NCBI GenBank assembly: GCA_905233755.1
Contig: CAJODM010000021.1
Location: 1-32,697, forward strand
Direction: 5' to 3'
Origin: an uncultured Ruminococcus sp.
GTDB taxonomy: Bacteria; Bacillota; Clostridia; Oscillospirales; Acutalibacteraceae
DNA length: 32,697 bases
Made by a program: the position numbers and the translations under genes. The notes beneath the pieces were generated by a model. The model had not been told where the DNA came from and made no database searches. It was given only the letters and a program-made list of their open reading frames with translations. Below are positions 22,361 through 29,630 of the stretch, piece by piece (positions within the stretch are counted from its first letter, which is position 1; each line of letters opens with the position of its first letter).

Positions 22361-22948
22361 TTACTTATTTTTCGGCTGTCGCTTGATGGCAAAGGACAGC
22401 ACAACGATGATCTGGGCGGGAATCCCCAGCAAGAACAGCTGCCACCAGTTCTCCTGCAGAAAGCTCAGATAGATCGAACAGATGATGCCCCATACGATCC
22501 CCGAGATGATGTAGAGGTTCGTGCGCGGCGTCCCCCAGACCGAGTTGAGCACCAGCATGGTGATTAGCGACACCGGTATGGCATAGACGAAGATGATCCA
22601 GTGAACCGATCCCGTCAGCCAGAACACCACGAACAGCAGCACCGCCAACGCCCATATCCCCGCGAGCACTACCATCGTGATCGCCGCGCGGCTGTAGCGG
22701 CGGGGCTTCTCGACTTTCTGCGGGATATCCTCTCCCGTATGCTCGCTGAGAAGGTAGTCCACCGTGACGCCGAACAGTTCGGCGATATTTTTCAGCACAT
22801 ACGCATCGGGCAGCGACTCGCCGCGCTCCCACTTGGAGACAGACTTGTCCGAGTAGTTCAGCTTCTCGCCCAGCGCCGCCTGGGTCATCCCCGCGGCGGT
22901 ACGCAGCGCCGTTATATTTTCAGCAACAATTCTCTTGAAATCGTCCAT
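22361..22948 (-). CDS. XRE-family DNA-binding protein with C-terminal membrane domain
   Basis: This 195-residue protein has an N-terminal Cro/C1 helix-turn-helix (about 8-66, MTQAALGEKLNYSDKSVSKW, then ERGESLPD) and a basic linker. About four transmembrane segments follow (roughly 88-112, 117-136, 145-165, 168-188). This layout is common in Firmicutes regulators that couple a membrane signal to transcription. The HTH is well conserved. The RBS before ATG 22948 is weak (GGTGAT). It is divergent from the PASTA lipoprotein gene. Two near-identical palindromes in the shared intergenic region are candidate binding sites. The ligand and target genes are unknown. Confidence 0.9.
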   Translation of the reverse strand: MDDFKRIVAENITALRTAAGMTQAALGEKLNYSDKSVSKWERGESLPDAYVLKNIAELFGVTVDYLLSEHTGEDIPQKVEKPRRYSRAAITMVVLAGIWALAVLLFVVFWLTGSVHWIIFVYAIPVSLITMLVLNSVWGTPRTNLYIISGIVWGIICSIYLSFLQENWWQLFLLGIPAQIIVVLSFAIKRQPKNK

Positions 22949-22980
22949 ACCATCACCAGAAAGCGGATTTCTAGTTCCAT

Positions 22981-23009
22981 ATTATACCATACCCCGCCCG
23001 AGAAATCAA
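22981..23009 (-). promoter_or_regulatory. Predicted sigma-A promoter of the XRE gene
   Basis: On the minus strand, TTGATT (23009-23004), a 17-nt spacer and a perfect TATAAT (22986-22981). Confidence 0.65.
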
Positions 23010-23030
23010 GCGATTCTCGCAGCAATCAAT

Positions 23031-23075
23031 ATTCTAAATTAGAATAAAAAACACAATAATATTCTAAATCAGAAA
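23031..23075. promoter_or_regulatory. Two spaced palindromes, candidate operators
   Basis: ATTCTAAATTAGAAT (23031-23045, a perfect odd palindrome) and ATTCTAAATCAGAAA (23061-23075) are start-to-start 30 bp apart, about three helical turns. They lie between the divergent XRE and PASTA promoters. They may bind the adjacent XRE regulator; this is inference. Confidence 0.45.
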
Positions 23076-23117
23076 TATATCTTTTCTTAAAAACTGTCTT
23101 TTGCTGTCACAAACCTC

Positions 23118-23146
23118 TTGAAGAATTCTGTGTGTCGTGCTATACT
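23118..23146 (+). promoter_or_regulatory. Predicted sigma-A promoter of the PASTA lipoprotein gene
   Basis: TTGAAG (23118-23123), a 17-nt spacer and TATACT (23141-23146) with an extended TGC before it. Confidence 0.65.
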
Positions 23147-23180
23147 GAAGCTGATGGATTGTAAGAGAGGGAGGATCACT

Positions 23181-23672
23181 ATGAATTGGACGAAACGTAT
23201 CGTATCCGTTCTGCTCGCCGCAGCTCTCCTGCTGTCGCTGATGCTGCTCGCCGGATGTGGGTCGTCGACGGCTGTCGTGCCCGATGTCGTCGGCATGTCC
23301 CAGCAAGAGGCAGAGGCCGCTGTCACCGACGCCGGACTTGTCATGAAGGTCTCGCGCGAGCGGTACTCTGACGATACCCCTGCCGGCGACATCGACCGGA
23401 TGGATACCGCCGCCGGCGAAGAGCTCGACAAAGGCGAGACCGTCAAGGTCGTCGTCAGTCTGGGCAAGGGCGCGACCGTGCCCGATATGGGCGCGCTCAC
23501 CCCGGCTGAGGCAGAGAACCTGCTGACCGTGCTCGGGTTCAACTGTATCGTCGAAGAGGAGTACAGCGACGACGTGCCGCAGGGCAGCATCATCTCCTAT
23601 ACCGACGGCGGCAGGACGCTCGCCTTCGGCAGCGACGTGACGCTGACCGTCAGCCGCGGCCCCGCCGACTGA
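23181..23672 (+). CDS. Lipoprotein with two PASTA domains
   Basis: This 163-residue surface lipoprotein has lipid attachment at Cys26 in the lipobox LLAGC, after a hydrophobic signal of about 20 residues. Two PASTA domains follow, roughly 32-95 (VVPDVVGMSQQEAEAAVTDA) and 97-160 (TVPDMGALTPAEAENLLTVL). In serine/threonine kinases and penicillin-binding proteins such domains sense peptidoglycan or muropeptides. Here they stand alone on a lipoprotein with no kinase. ATG 23181 follows GGGAGGA. A longer in-frame start at 23118 falls inside the promoter and is rejected. It is divergent from the membrane XRE regulator. Confidence 0.88.
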   Translation: MNWTKRIVSVLLAAALLLSLMLLAGCGSSTAVVPDVVGMSQQEAEAAVTDAGLVMKVSRERYSDDTPAGDIDRMDTAAGEELDKGETVKVVVSLGKGATVPDMGALTPAEAENLLTVLGFNCIVEEEYSDDVPQGSIISYTDGGRTLAFGSDVTLTVSRGPAD

Positions 23673-23718
23673 TCCGTTTTTTGCTGCAGGCAGCCGTATA
23701 GCATATGGGAGAACCCGC

Positions 23719-23747
23719 TTGTTATCCCGTATCGCCTGTGGTATAAT
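23719..23747 (+). promoter_or_regulatory. Strong predicted promoter of the DUF4358/DHHW operon
   Basis: TTGTTA (23719-23724), a 17-nt spacer and TATAAT (23742-23747) with an extended TGG. It implies a leader of about 155 nt before the first start codon. Confidence 0.65.
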
Positions 23748-23781
23748 AACCGCATCGATCCGGTTATATATATTTACATAA

Positions 23782-23853
23782 CCCGTCCGGTTTGTCGCTT
23801 TGCGACAACGGGCGATGGCAGATGATACCATGAACTCCTAGGAGTTATGGTAT
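23782..23853 (+). other. Structured 5' leader with two strong hairpins
   Basis: TTGTCGC (23792-23798) pairs with GCGACAA (23802-23808) around TTT, and flanking CCCG/CGGG can extend it. Just downstream, 23825-23853 is an almost perfect palindrome with 14-bp arms (ATACCAT and AACTCCT, one bulged G). Neither is followed by a T-run, so they are not ordinary terminators. They match no riboswitch I know. Confidence 0.55.
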
Positions 23854-23910
23854 GATAAATCGTACAGAAGTTTGCTGTTCTGTGAATGTTATTTGGAAAG
23901 GGATAGAGAT

Positions 23911-24384
23911 ATGAGAAGATTACTGACTGTGATGCTCGTTGTTCTGATGCTTACGCTGACGCTTGCGGGATGCTCATCGGCAAAGTCCGCCGATCTGTCT
24001 GCTGTGCTGTCTGATGTGAACGCGAAGTACAGCGGCGCGACCGATGGGCTCAGGACGCTGACCGACGTGTCCGACCTTGATGCCTATTATGGGATCGCTG
24101 CCGATAATGTGAAGCAGTTCGCTGCCGAGATCAAGACCGATACCTCTCAGGCGCCGGTCGAGATCGTGCTGGTAGAGGCGGTCGACGCCGATGCCGCTGC
24201 AAACGTGAAGGCCGCGCTGGATCGCCGGTATGCCTCGATTGTCTCTCTGTACACCTCCTACAGCCCCGAGGAGCTGTCGGTGGCCGAGGCGTGTGAGGTC
24301 ACGACATCGGGCAACTACGTGACGATGGTCGTTGCCGAGGACTATGCCGGCATTATGGAGATCGTGAACGCCGCGATCGGCTGA
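23911..24384 (+). CDS. DUF4358-family lipoprotein
   Basis: This 157-residue predicted lipoprotein has Cys21 in LAGC after a hydrophobic signal. The mature part resembles DUF4358, a family of unknown function often found in Firmicutes beside DHHW and MBOAT acyltransferase genes. The start at 23911 follows GGAAAGGGAT; an upstream in-frame ATG lacks an RBS. The next gene (a DHHW protein) begins 24 bp after the stop. It probably acts at the outer face of the membrane with that protein. Confidence 0.75.
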   Translation: MRRLLTVMLVVLMLTLTLAGCSSAKSADLSAVLSDVNAKYSGATDGLRTLTDVSDLDAYYGIAADNVKQFAAEIKTDTSQAPVEIVLVEAVDADAAANVKAALDRRYASIVSLYTSYSPEELSVAEACEVTTSGNYVTMVVAEDYAGIMEIVNAAIG

Positions 24385-24408
24385 TAAGTATCATTCAAGG
24401 GGTAAGAA

Positions 24409-25584
24409 GTGGAAAGAAGATCCTCTCGCAGGAGAGAAGAAGAGGAGCAGAAGCGGCGCGAACGCCCGCGCAACCTCGGCGCGTTCTTCATCATTGTCGC
24501 CGAGATCCTGGTGCTGGTGATATGCGTCATCGTTCAGGCGTCCGTGATTCATCACAAGCGCGCCCAATCCGCCGCTGATGTACAGCCGCAGCCGACAGCA
24601 AGCGATATCGTCGAGACCGAAACGGTCGCCGAGACCGTATCGCCGCTGTCGCCGATGGTGTTCAACCCGCCCGCCATCGCGGACGACGGTTCCAGCACCG
24701 GCACCGACTCCGGCACCGTCTATGTATGGGACAAGAAGGCGTTCGAGCTCTTCTGGGGCTCTGACAGCGCTGCCGAGCGGTATGCTCAGCTGATGAACCA
24801 TGCGGTCGGCGAGCTCGACGGGCTGAACGTCTACTCGATGATCGTGCCGAACCACACCGAGATGGGGCTGCCCGACCGGCTGAAGAACGTCGACGGCGGC
24901 GCCCAGACCTCATCCCAGGCAGAGTATATCGGCAGCTCATACGGCATGATGGACTCCGGCGTGACGGCGGTCAACGCCTATAACGCGCTGTCGGAGCACT
25001 GTAACGAATACATATATTTCAACTCCGATCACCATTGGTCGGGGCTGGGCGCCTACTATGCCTATACCGTGTTTGCCGAGACAGCCGGCCGTCCGGTGCT
25101 CGACCTTGGCACCTGTACCGAGAACGTCATCGAGGGGTTCACCGGTACGCTGACAAAGCTGACGAGCGCTCCGGTCGACAACGACGCGGTGCACTACTGG
25201 ACGTTCCCCTATGACGTCACCGACGATATCACCGAGGAGAGCGGCAACACCTACTCCTATGATTCGTGCTACTACGAGGCGGCGACCGGCGGCGACTATA
25301 CCTACGGGGTGTTCCTGATGGGCGACAACCCGCTGGAGACGATCTATAGCAGTTCGGATCAGGCAAGCGGCAAGATCGCCGTCATCCACGAGAGCTACGG
25401 CAACGCGTTCATCCCGTACCTGACCTACAACTACAGCGAGGTCTACTCGATCGACTTTCGGTCGTTTGCGGGCGATGTGAGCGACTTCTGTGCCGAGAAC
25501 GAGATCACCGACGTGCTGTTCCTCAACGGTGTGATGAGCTCCGCGACCCAGGTCCAGCTCGATTCCATCAACGCGATACTATAA
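24409..25584 (+). CDS. DHHW-family (AlgX/AlgJ-like) membrane-anchored protein
   Basis: This 391-residue protein starts at GTG 24409, with AAGGGG just upstream. A very basic cytoplasmic N-terminus (residues 1-21) and one transmembrane segment (about 22-47) place an SGNH-like domain outside the cell. The signature is NSDHHWSGLGAYY (DHHW at 207-210) and the late motif HESYGNAFIPYL (Ser329), which together resemble the catalytic set of AlgX/AlgJ-type enzymes acting in polysaccharide O-acylation. The usual partner, an MBOAT transferase such as AlgI or DltB, is not in the window. It is paired with the DUF4358 lipoprotein gene, and a terminator follows directly. Confidence 0.85.
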   Translation: MERRSSRRREEEEQKRRERPRNLGAFFIIVAEILVLVICVIVQASVIHHKRAQSAADVQPQPTASDIVETETVAETVSPLSPMVFNPPAIADDGSSTGTDSGTVYVWDKKAFELFWGSDSAAERYAQLMNHAVGELDGLNVYSMIVPNHTEMGLPDRLKNVDGGAQTSSQAEYIGSSYGMMDSGVTAVNAYNALSEHCNEYIYFNSDHHWSGLGAYYAYTVFAETAGRPVLDLGTCTENVIEGFTGTLTKLTSAPVDNDAVHYWTFPYDVTDDITEESGNTYSYDSCYYEAATGGDYTYGVFLMGDNPLETIYSSSDQASGKIAVIHESYGNAFIPYLTYNYSEVYSIDFRSFAGDVSDFCAENEITDVLFLNGVMSSATQVQLDSINAIL

Positions 25585-25589
25585 TTCTT

Positions 25590-25622
25590 CATCGGCAGTA
25601 CCGTGTTGCTGCCGATGTTTTT
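25590..25622 (+). terminator. Rho-independent terminator of the DHHW gene
   Basis: CATCGGCAG (25590-25598) and CTGCCGATG (25609-25617) form a 9-bp stem with a 10-nt loop, followed by TTTTT. Confidence 0.92.
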
Positions 25623-25623
25623 C

Positions 25624-25734
25624 ACTTTATAAGAAATTGCTCGTTTCTTATAAAGTCAAAAGATTGATATGCCCACCGATTTTGCAAAAGCAATAATCGG
25701 TGATGGCTATACGAAATGCGCGCAAAGCGCTTTC
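25624..25734 (+). repeat. Three successive strong hairpins before the GNAT gene
   Basis: Hairpin 1: ACTTTATAAGAAA (25624-25636) and TTTCTTATAAAGT (25644-25656), perfect 13-bp arms with a 7-nt loop. Hairpin 2: CACCGATT plus TTGC (25674-25685) pairs with GCAA and AATCGGTG (25690-25702), with one bulged T and an AAAA loop. Hairpin 3: GAAA and GCGC (25713-25721) pair with GCGC and TTTC (25727-25734), with one bulged T. The RBS of the GNAT gene starts 2 bp after hairpin 3. The stems are unrelated in sequence. Confidence 0.7.
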
Positions 25735-25748
25735 TTGGGGAGGAGAAT

Positions 25749-26222
25749 ATGTTCAGAAGGATCGAAGAATCCGATCGCGCGCTATACTATCGGTATGTCG
25801 ATGCGTTCTATCACAGCGACGCGGTCGAGTCGCCTGTCCCCGTCGAGAACTACCGTGTGACCTTCGACGAGATGATGCGCTCAGAGACTTATCTGCGCGG
25901 CTATATCTTCGAAGATGGGGGAGAGCCGTGCGGGTTTGTGCTGCTGTCGAGAACCTTCTCTCAGGAAGCGGGTGGGATGAGCGTTACGATCGAAGAGATC
26001 TATGTCGAGCCCGCCTATCAAAATCGCGGACTGGCGACCGCGTTCTTCCGCTTTCTGGCGGCTCAGCGAGAGCCGATGCGGCTGCGTATCGAGGTCGAGG
26101 ACGACAACATCGGCGCGCGGCGGCTGTATGAGCGGATGGGATTCCGGCTGTTGCCGTATCGGCAGATGGTGATCGACCGCCAGCGGCAGAATAATTCTGA
26201 TTCAGAATTAAGAGATTGTTAA
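25749..26222 (+). CDS. GNAT-family N-acetyltransferase
   Basis: This 157-residue cytosolic enzyme is predicted to transfer an acetyl group from acetyl-CoA to an amine. Motif A is IEEIYVEPAYQNRGLATAFF, where QNRGLA is the acetyl-CoA pyrophosphate loop. Motif B is DNIGARRLYERMGF. Start 25749 is set by GGGGAGGAG 4-5 nt upstream; a longer start at 25716 lies inside a hairpin and is unlikely. The leader is made of three hairpins, which may affect its expression. The substrate is not predictable. Confidence 0.9.
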   Translation: MFRRIEESDRALYYRYVDAFYHSDAVESPVPVENYRVTFDEMMRSETYLRGYIFEDGGEPCGFVLLSRTFSQEAGGMSVTIEEIYVEPAYQNRGLATAFFRFLAAQREPMRLRIEVEDDNIGARRLYERMGFRLLPYRQMVIDRQRQNNSDSELRDC

Positions 26223-26336
26223 TTTTTTCTTCAAAATCCCTTCATTTCCCTATCAAATTTTTTTCACAAAAAAGGGATATGATACTATTGTACTCGACAA
26301 AGAGCGCATCATTCTAACGACTGGGAGGAACGAACC

Positions 26337-27872
26337 ATGTCTGATAACTATTTTGACCAATACAACACATATGGCGCAGAGCCACCGCTGAATCCCGAGC
26401 GGGCGCAACCCGAACAGGCACAACCCGAGCAGGTGCAGCCCGAGCAGGTGCAATCCACTCCGTACACCGGCTCCGATATCTACAGCAGCTCGCGCACTTA
26501 TGAGCCGGCATCCTCTGATCCGACCCCTGCTGACAGGGTGTTCACTAACCCCTACACTAGCTACACTGCCCCGCAGCAGAGTGCCTATCATGTTCCGAAT
26601 TCGACCCCCGGCGCCGACGGCTACTATCATCACTCATACGTGCCCCGGCAGCCGGAGCAGAAAAAGAAGCCCGAGCGTGCCAAGGTATCGAAGGGCACGG
26701 TGGCGCTGATCCTCATCGTCTGTATCATCGTGTCGGGGTTTGCGGGATACGGCGGCAGCATGCTGGCGAACCGCCAGAACACGATTGACGAGAGTAGCAG
26801 CACCGACTCCATGGTCGTCCACAAGGTCGAGGCGACCACAGCTGTCGCCGACGGCAGCACTGTCGTCGACAAGACCACCGCCGAGATTACATCCGAGGTG
26901 GCGGATGCGGTTGTCGAGATCACCACCGAGGTTATGCAGACCAGCACCTTCTACGGTCAGTATATCGCGACCGGCGCGGGTTCGGGCGTTATCATCGACT
27001 CAAACGGCTATATCATCACCAACAACCATGTGATCGACGGAGCGTCCTCCATCACCGTGACCCTGCGCACGGGCGACAGCTATGACGCGACCCTCGTCGG
27101 CACCGACAGCGAGGTGGATATCGCGCTGCTGAAGATCGAGGCGACGGGGCTGACCGCTGCGGTGTTCGGCGACTCGGATACCCTGTCGGTCGGCGACAAG
27201 ACCGTCATCATCGGCAACCCGCTGGGCACGCTCGGCGGCTCTGTCACCGAGGGCATCGTCTCGGCGCTTGACCGCTCGATCGTCATTGACGACACCACCA
27301 TGACCCTTCTGCAGACCGACGCCGCCATCAATCCCGGCAACTCCGGCGGCGGGATGTTCAACGGTCAGGGCGAGCTCGTCGGCATCGTCGTCGCCAAGTC
27401 CTCGTCCTCATCGAGCGAGGCGACCATCGACAACATCGGATTTGTCATCCCCATCAACAACGTGCTCGACATCCTCTCGGATCTCAAGGAGTACGGCTAT
27501 GTGCGCGGCAGAGCCGCCACCGGCATGACGTTCGTCGATCTGTCGAACGAGATGTACTCGATGTACTACTACGGCAACTCGACCCCCGGCGTCTATATCT
27601 ACTCGGTCGAGAGGAGCTCGAACGCCTATGAGGCGGGCTTCCGTGCGGGCGATCGCGTTGTGTCGATCGACGGCGAGCAGGTCAGCTCCACCTCCGATAT
27701 CAGCACGATCATCTCCAAGCACTCTGCCGGCGACAGCGTCACCTTTGAGCTTGAACGCCAGTCATCGACCGGATCTATCTCGCTCGAACTTGAGGAGGAT
27801 GTTCCCCAGTCCGACGCTGTGACGGATGACGACAGCTTTAGCTCGCCGTTCTCCCGCGGATTCGGGTTCTGA
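26337..27872 (+). CDS. htrA: HtrA/DegP-like membrane-anchored serine protease with PDZ domain
   Basis: This 511-residue protein is a surface quality-control protease. The cytoplasmic N-terminal 118 residues are rich in Pro, Gln, Tyr and Ser and contain a short PEQ(A/V)Q repeat (about residues 22-38). One transmembrane helix follows (about 120-142). The trypsin-like domain carries the triad His231 (TNNHVID), Asp261 (SEVDIALL) and Ser336 (GNSGGG). One PDZ domain (about 395-500) includes GVYIYSVERSSNAYEAGFRA. The residues needed for activity are present. The ATG follows GGGAGGA. Transcription is convergent with murC across repeat copy 2. Confidence 0.94.
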   Translation: MSDNYFDQYNTYGAEPPLNPERAQPEQAQPEQVQPEQVQSTPYTGSDIYSSSRTYEPASSDPTPADRVFTNPYTSYTAPQQSAYHVPNSTPGADGYYHHSYVPRQPEQKKKPERAKVSKGTVALILIVCIIVSGFAGYGGSMLANRQNTIDESSSTDSMVVHKVEATTAVADGSTVVDKTTAEITSEVADAVVEITTEVMQTSTFYGQYIATGAGSGVIIDSNGYIITNNHVIDGASSITVTLRTGDSYDATLVGTDSEVDIALLKIEATGLTAAVFGDSDTLSVGDKTVIIGNPLGTLGGSVTEGIVSALDRSIVIDDTTMTLLQTDAAINPGNSGGGMFNGQGELVGIVVAKSSSSSSEATIDNIGFVIPINNVLDILSDLKEYGYVRGRAATGMTFVDLSNEMYSMYYYGNSTPGVYIYSVERSSNAYEAGFRAGDRVVSIDGEQVSSTSDISTIISKHSAGDSVTFELERQSSTGSISLELEEDVPQSDAVTDDDSFSSPFSRGFGF

Positions 27873-27902
27873 TCCGTTATTCACAACAGCATAAAAGTAT
27901 CA

Positions 27903-28076
27903 CGGGCTGTCGCAAAATAGAAAAATGTCATTCTGAACACCGGTGAAGAATCTGACAGTGCGCACCTTTCGGTCAGATTGGACATGACAGGTGTAATCAT
28001 ATTGGATAGATTGCACTATAAGATACTTCGCTAATGCTCAGGATGACACACTGAGGGGCTATCGCATCAGCCCCTT
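27903..28076. repeat. Dispersed palindromic intergenic repeat, copy 2
   Basis: This copy is nearly identical to the element at 3397-3588, from GGGCTGTCGCAAAATAGAAA through the 28-nt inner arms to GGATGACAC. Relative to copy 1 it lacks about 16 nt near the right end, including the GCGACAG part of the outer arm. GGGGCT (28055-28060 region) now faces AGCCCC a few bases on, giving a shorter hairpin. It lies between convergent htrA and murC, as copy 1 lies between convergent genes, and may act as a terminator. Confidence 0.85.
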
Positions 28077-28088
28077 GATTTGATTTCC

Positions 28089-29465
28089 TTACTCCTCTTC
28101 GGCGAGCGCCTTGAGGATCATGTTGGCGCACATATAGACGTTGCCGCCGCCCAAGGTCAGCACAAGGTCGCCGGGGCTTGCGTGCTGTTCGATGAACGCT
28201 GTGATATCCTCGAACGTGTCAATACAGACGCTGCCCTCGACCTTCGCGCCGAGGTCGGTGTTGAAGATGTTGTAGGTGTTGGTCTCGCGCACCGGCAGGA
28301 TCTCGGATATGATCACGTGGTCGGGGATCGACAGCGCGCGCGCAAAGTCGTCGAGCAGCAGCGCGGTGCGGGAGAAGGTGTGCGGCTGGAACACCGCCCA
28401 CACGTTGTTATATCCCATCTCCATCGCCGCCGACAGCGTAGCGGTCAGCTCTGTGGGATGGTGGGCAAAGTCATCGGCGACCGTGATCCCGCGCGGCGAG
28501 CCGAGGATCTCGAACCGCCGGTGCACGCCGGTGAACTTGCCGAGGTTTTCGGCGATCCCGTCGGGCGACGCGCCGAGGGTATGGGCGGTTGCCGCCGCCG
28601 CGAGCGCGTTATAGATATTATGCCGCCCGGGCACCTGCAAGCTGATCTCGCACAGCTTCTCGTCCCCGTGCATAAGGTCAAAGGTCTTGTAGGCGTTCTC
28701 GGCGTTGCGCAGGTTCGCAGCATAGTAGTCGTTCGTCCTGCGAAACCCGAACGACACCGTCGGCAGCGTAACGTCCGCGAGCGCCTCCATCACGTTCTCA
28801 TCGTCGCCGTTGATGACAAGCGTGCCGGTCGTCAGATGCGCGAACCGGTTGAACGAGCGGATGATGTTGTCGAGCGTCTTGAAGTAGTCGAGGTGGTCGG
28901 CGTCGATGTTGAGAATGACCGAGATATACGGCGTCAGCTCGAGGAACGTATCGACATATTCGCACGCCTCGCATACGATGATATCCGACTGCCCGACATA
29001 GGAGTTGCCGCCGATATACGGCAGCTTTCCGCCGATGATGGCGGACGGGTCGAACCCCGTCCCGATGAGCAGCTGGGACAGCATCGCCGTGGTGGTGGTC
29101 TTGCCGTGTGTGCCGGCGACCGCGATCGAGCGGTTATATCGGCGTGTGACGATACCCAGCATCACGCTGCGCTCGATGACCGGTATCCCGCGCTCGGCTG
29201 CCGCCACGCGCTCGGGGTTATCGGGCTTGACGGCGGCAGAGTACACCACCAGCTCTGCACCGTCGATATTCTCGGCGCGGTGCCCCATATATACCTTGAT
29301 CCCATAGCCGCGGATGCGGTCGAGCGTATCGCTCTCGCTCATGTCCGAGCCCGAGAGGACAAACCCCTCGCTATGCATGATCTCGGCGAGCGGGCACATC
29401 CCCGAACCGCCGATACCGATGAAGTGGATCCTTTTGATATGTTCAAGAAGATGATCGTAGTTCAT
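28089..29465 (-). CDS. murC: UDP-N-acetylmuramate--L-alanine ligase MurC
   Basis: This 458-residue cytosolic enzyme adds L-alanine to UDP-N-acetylmuramic acid with ATP, the first step of the peptidoglycan stem peptide. The N-terminal Rossmann motif is HFIGIGGSGMCPLAEI (14-29). The ATP-binding loop is AGTHGKTTTTAM (117-128). NIDADHLDYF and the central HNIYNALAA match the Mur ligase core. The C-terminal domain is complete and the length is normal. The ATG at 29465 has AAGGG about 9 nt upstream. No other mur or division gene is adjacent, which is not rare for murC in Clostridia. Confidence 0.97.
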   Translation of the reverse strand: MNYDHLLEHIKRIHFIGIGGSGMCPLAEIMHSEGFVLSGSDMSESDTLDRIRGYGIKVYMGHRAENIDGAELVVYSAAVKPDNPERVAAAERGIPVIERSVMLGIVTRRYNRSIAVAGTHGKTTTTAMLSQLLIGTGFDPSAIIGGKLPYIGGNSYVGQSDIIVCEACEYVDTFLELTPYISVILNIDADHLDYFKTLDNIIRSFNRFAHLTTGTLVINGDDENVMEALADVTLPTVSFGFRRTNDYYAANLRNAENAYKTFDLMHGDEKLCEISLQVPGRHNIYNALAAAATAHTLGASPDGIAENLGKFTGVHRRFEILGSPRGITVADDFAHHPTELTATLSAAMEMGYNNVWAVFQPHTFSRTALLLDDFARALSIPDHVIISEILPVRETNTYNIFNTDLGAKVEGSVCIDTFEDITAFIEQHASPGDLVLTLGGGNVYMCANMILKALAEEE

Positions 29466-29630
29466 AACGCATACCCTTCGTTCCTGATAGTATCCTATAT
29501 TATACCAAATTTCTTCTATACTTGCAAGCGTATGACAAAAATGTCATGATAATTTTATCAAAGAAAAATAACATCCCTTGTTATTGTATAATGAACATAG
29601 ATTTTTATGTATTTTTGTGAGTTGATGGTG

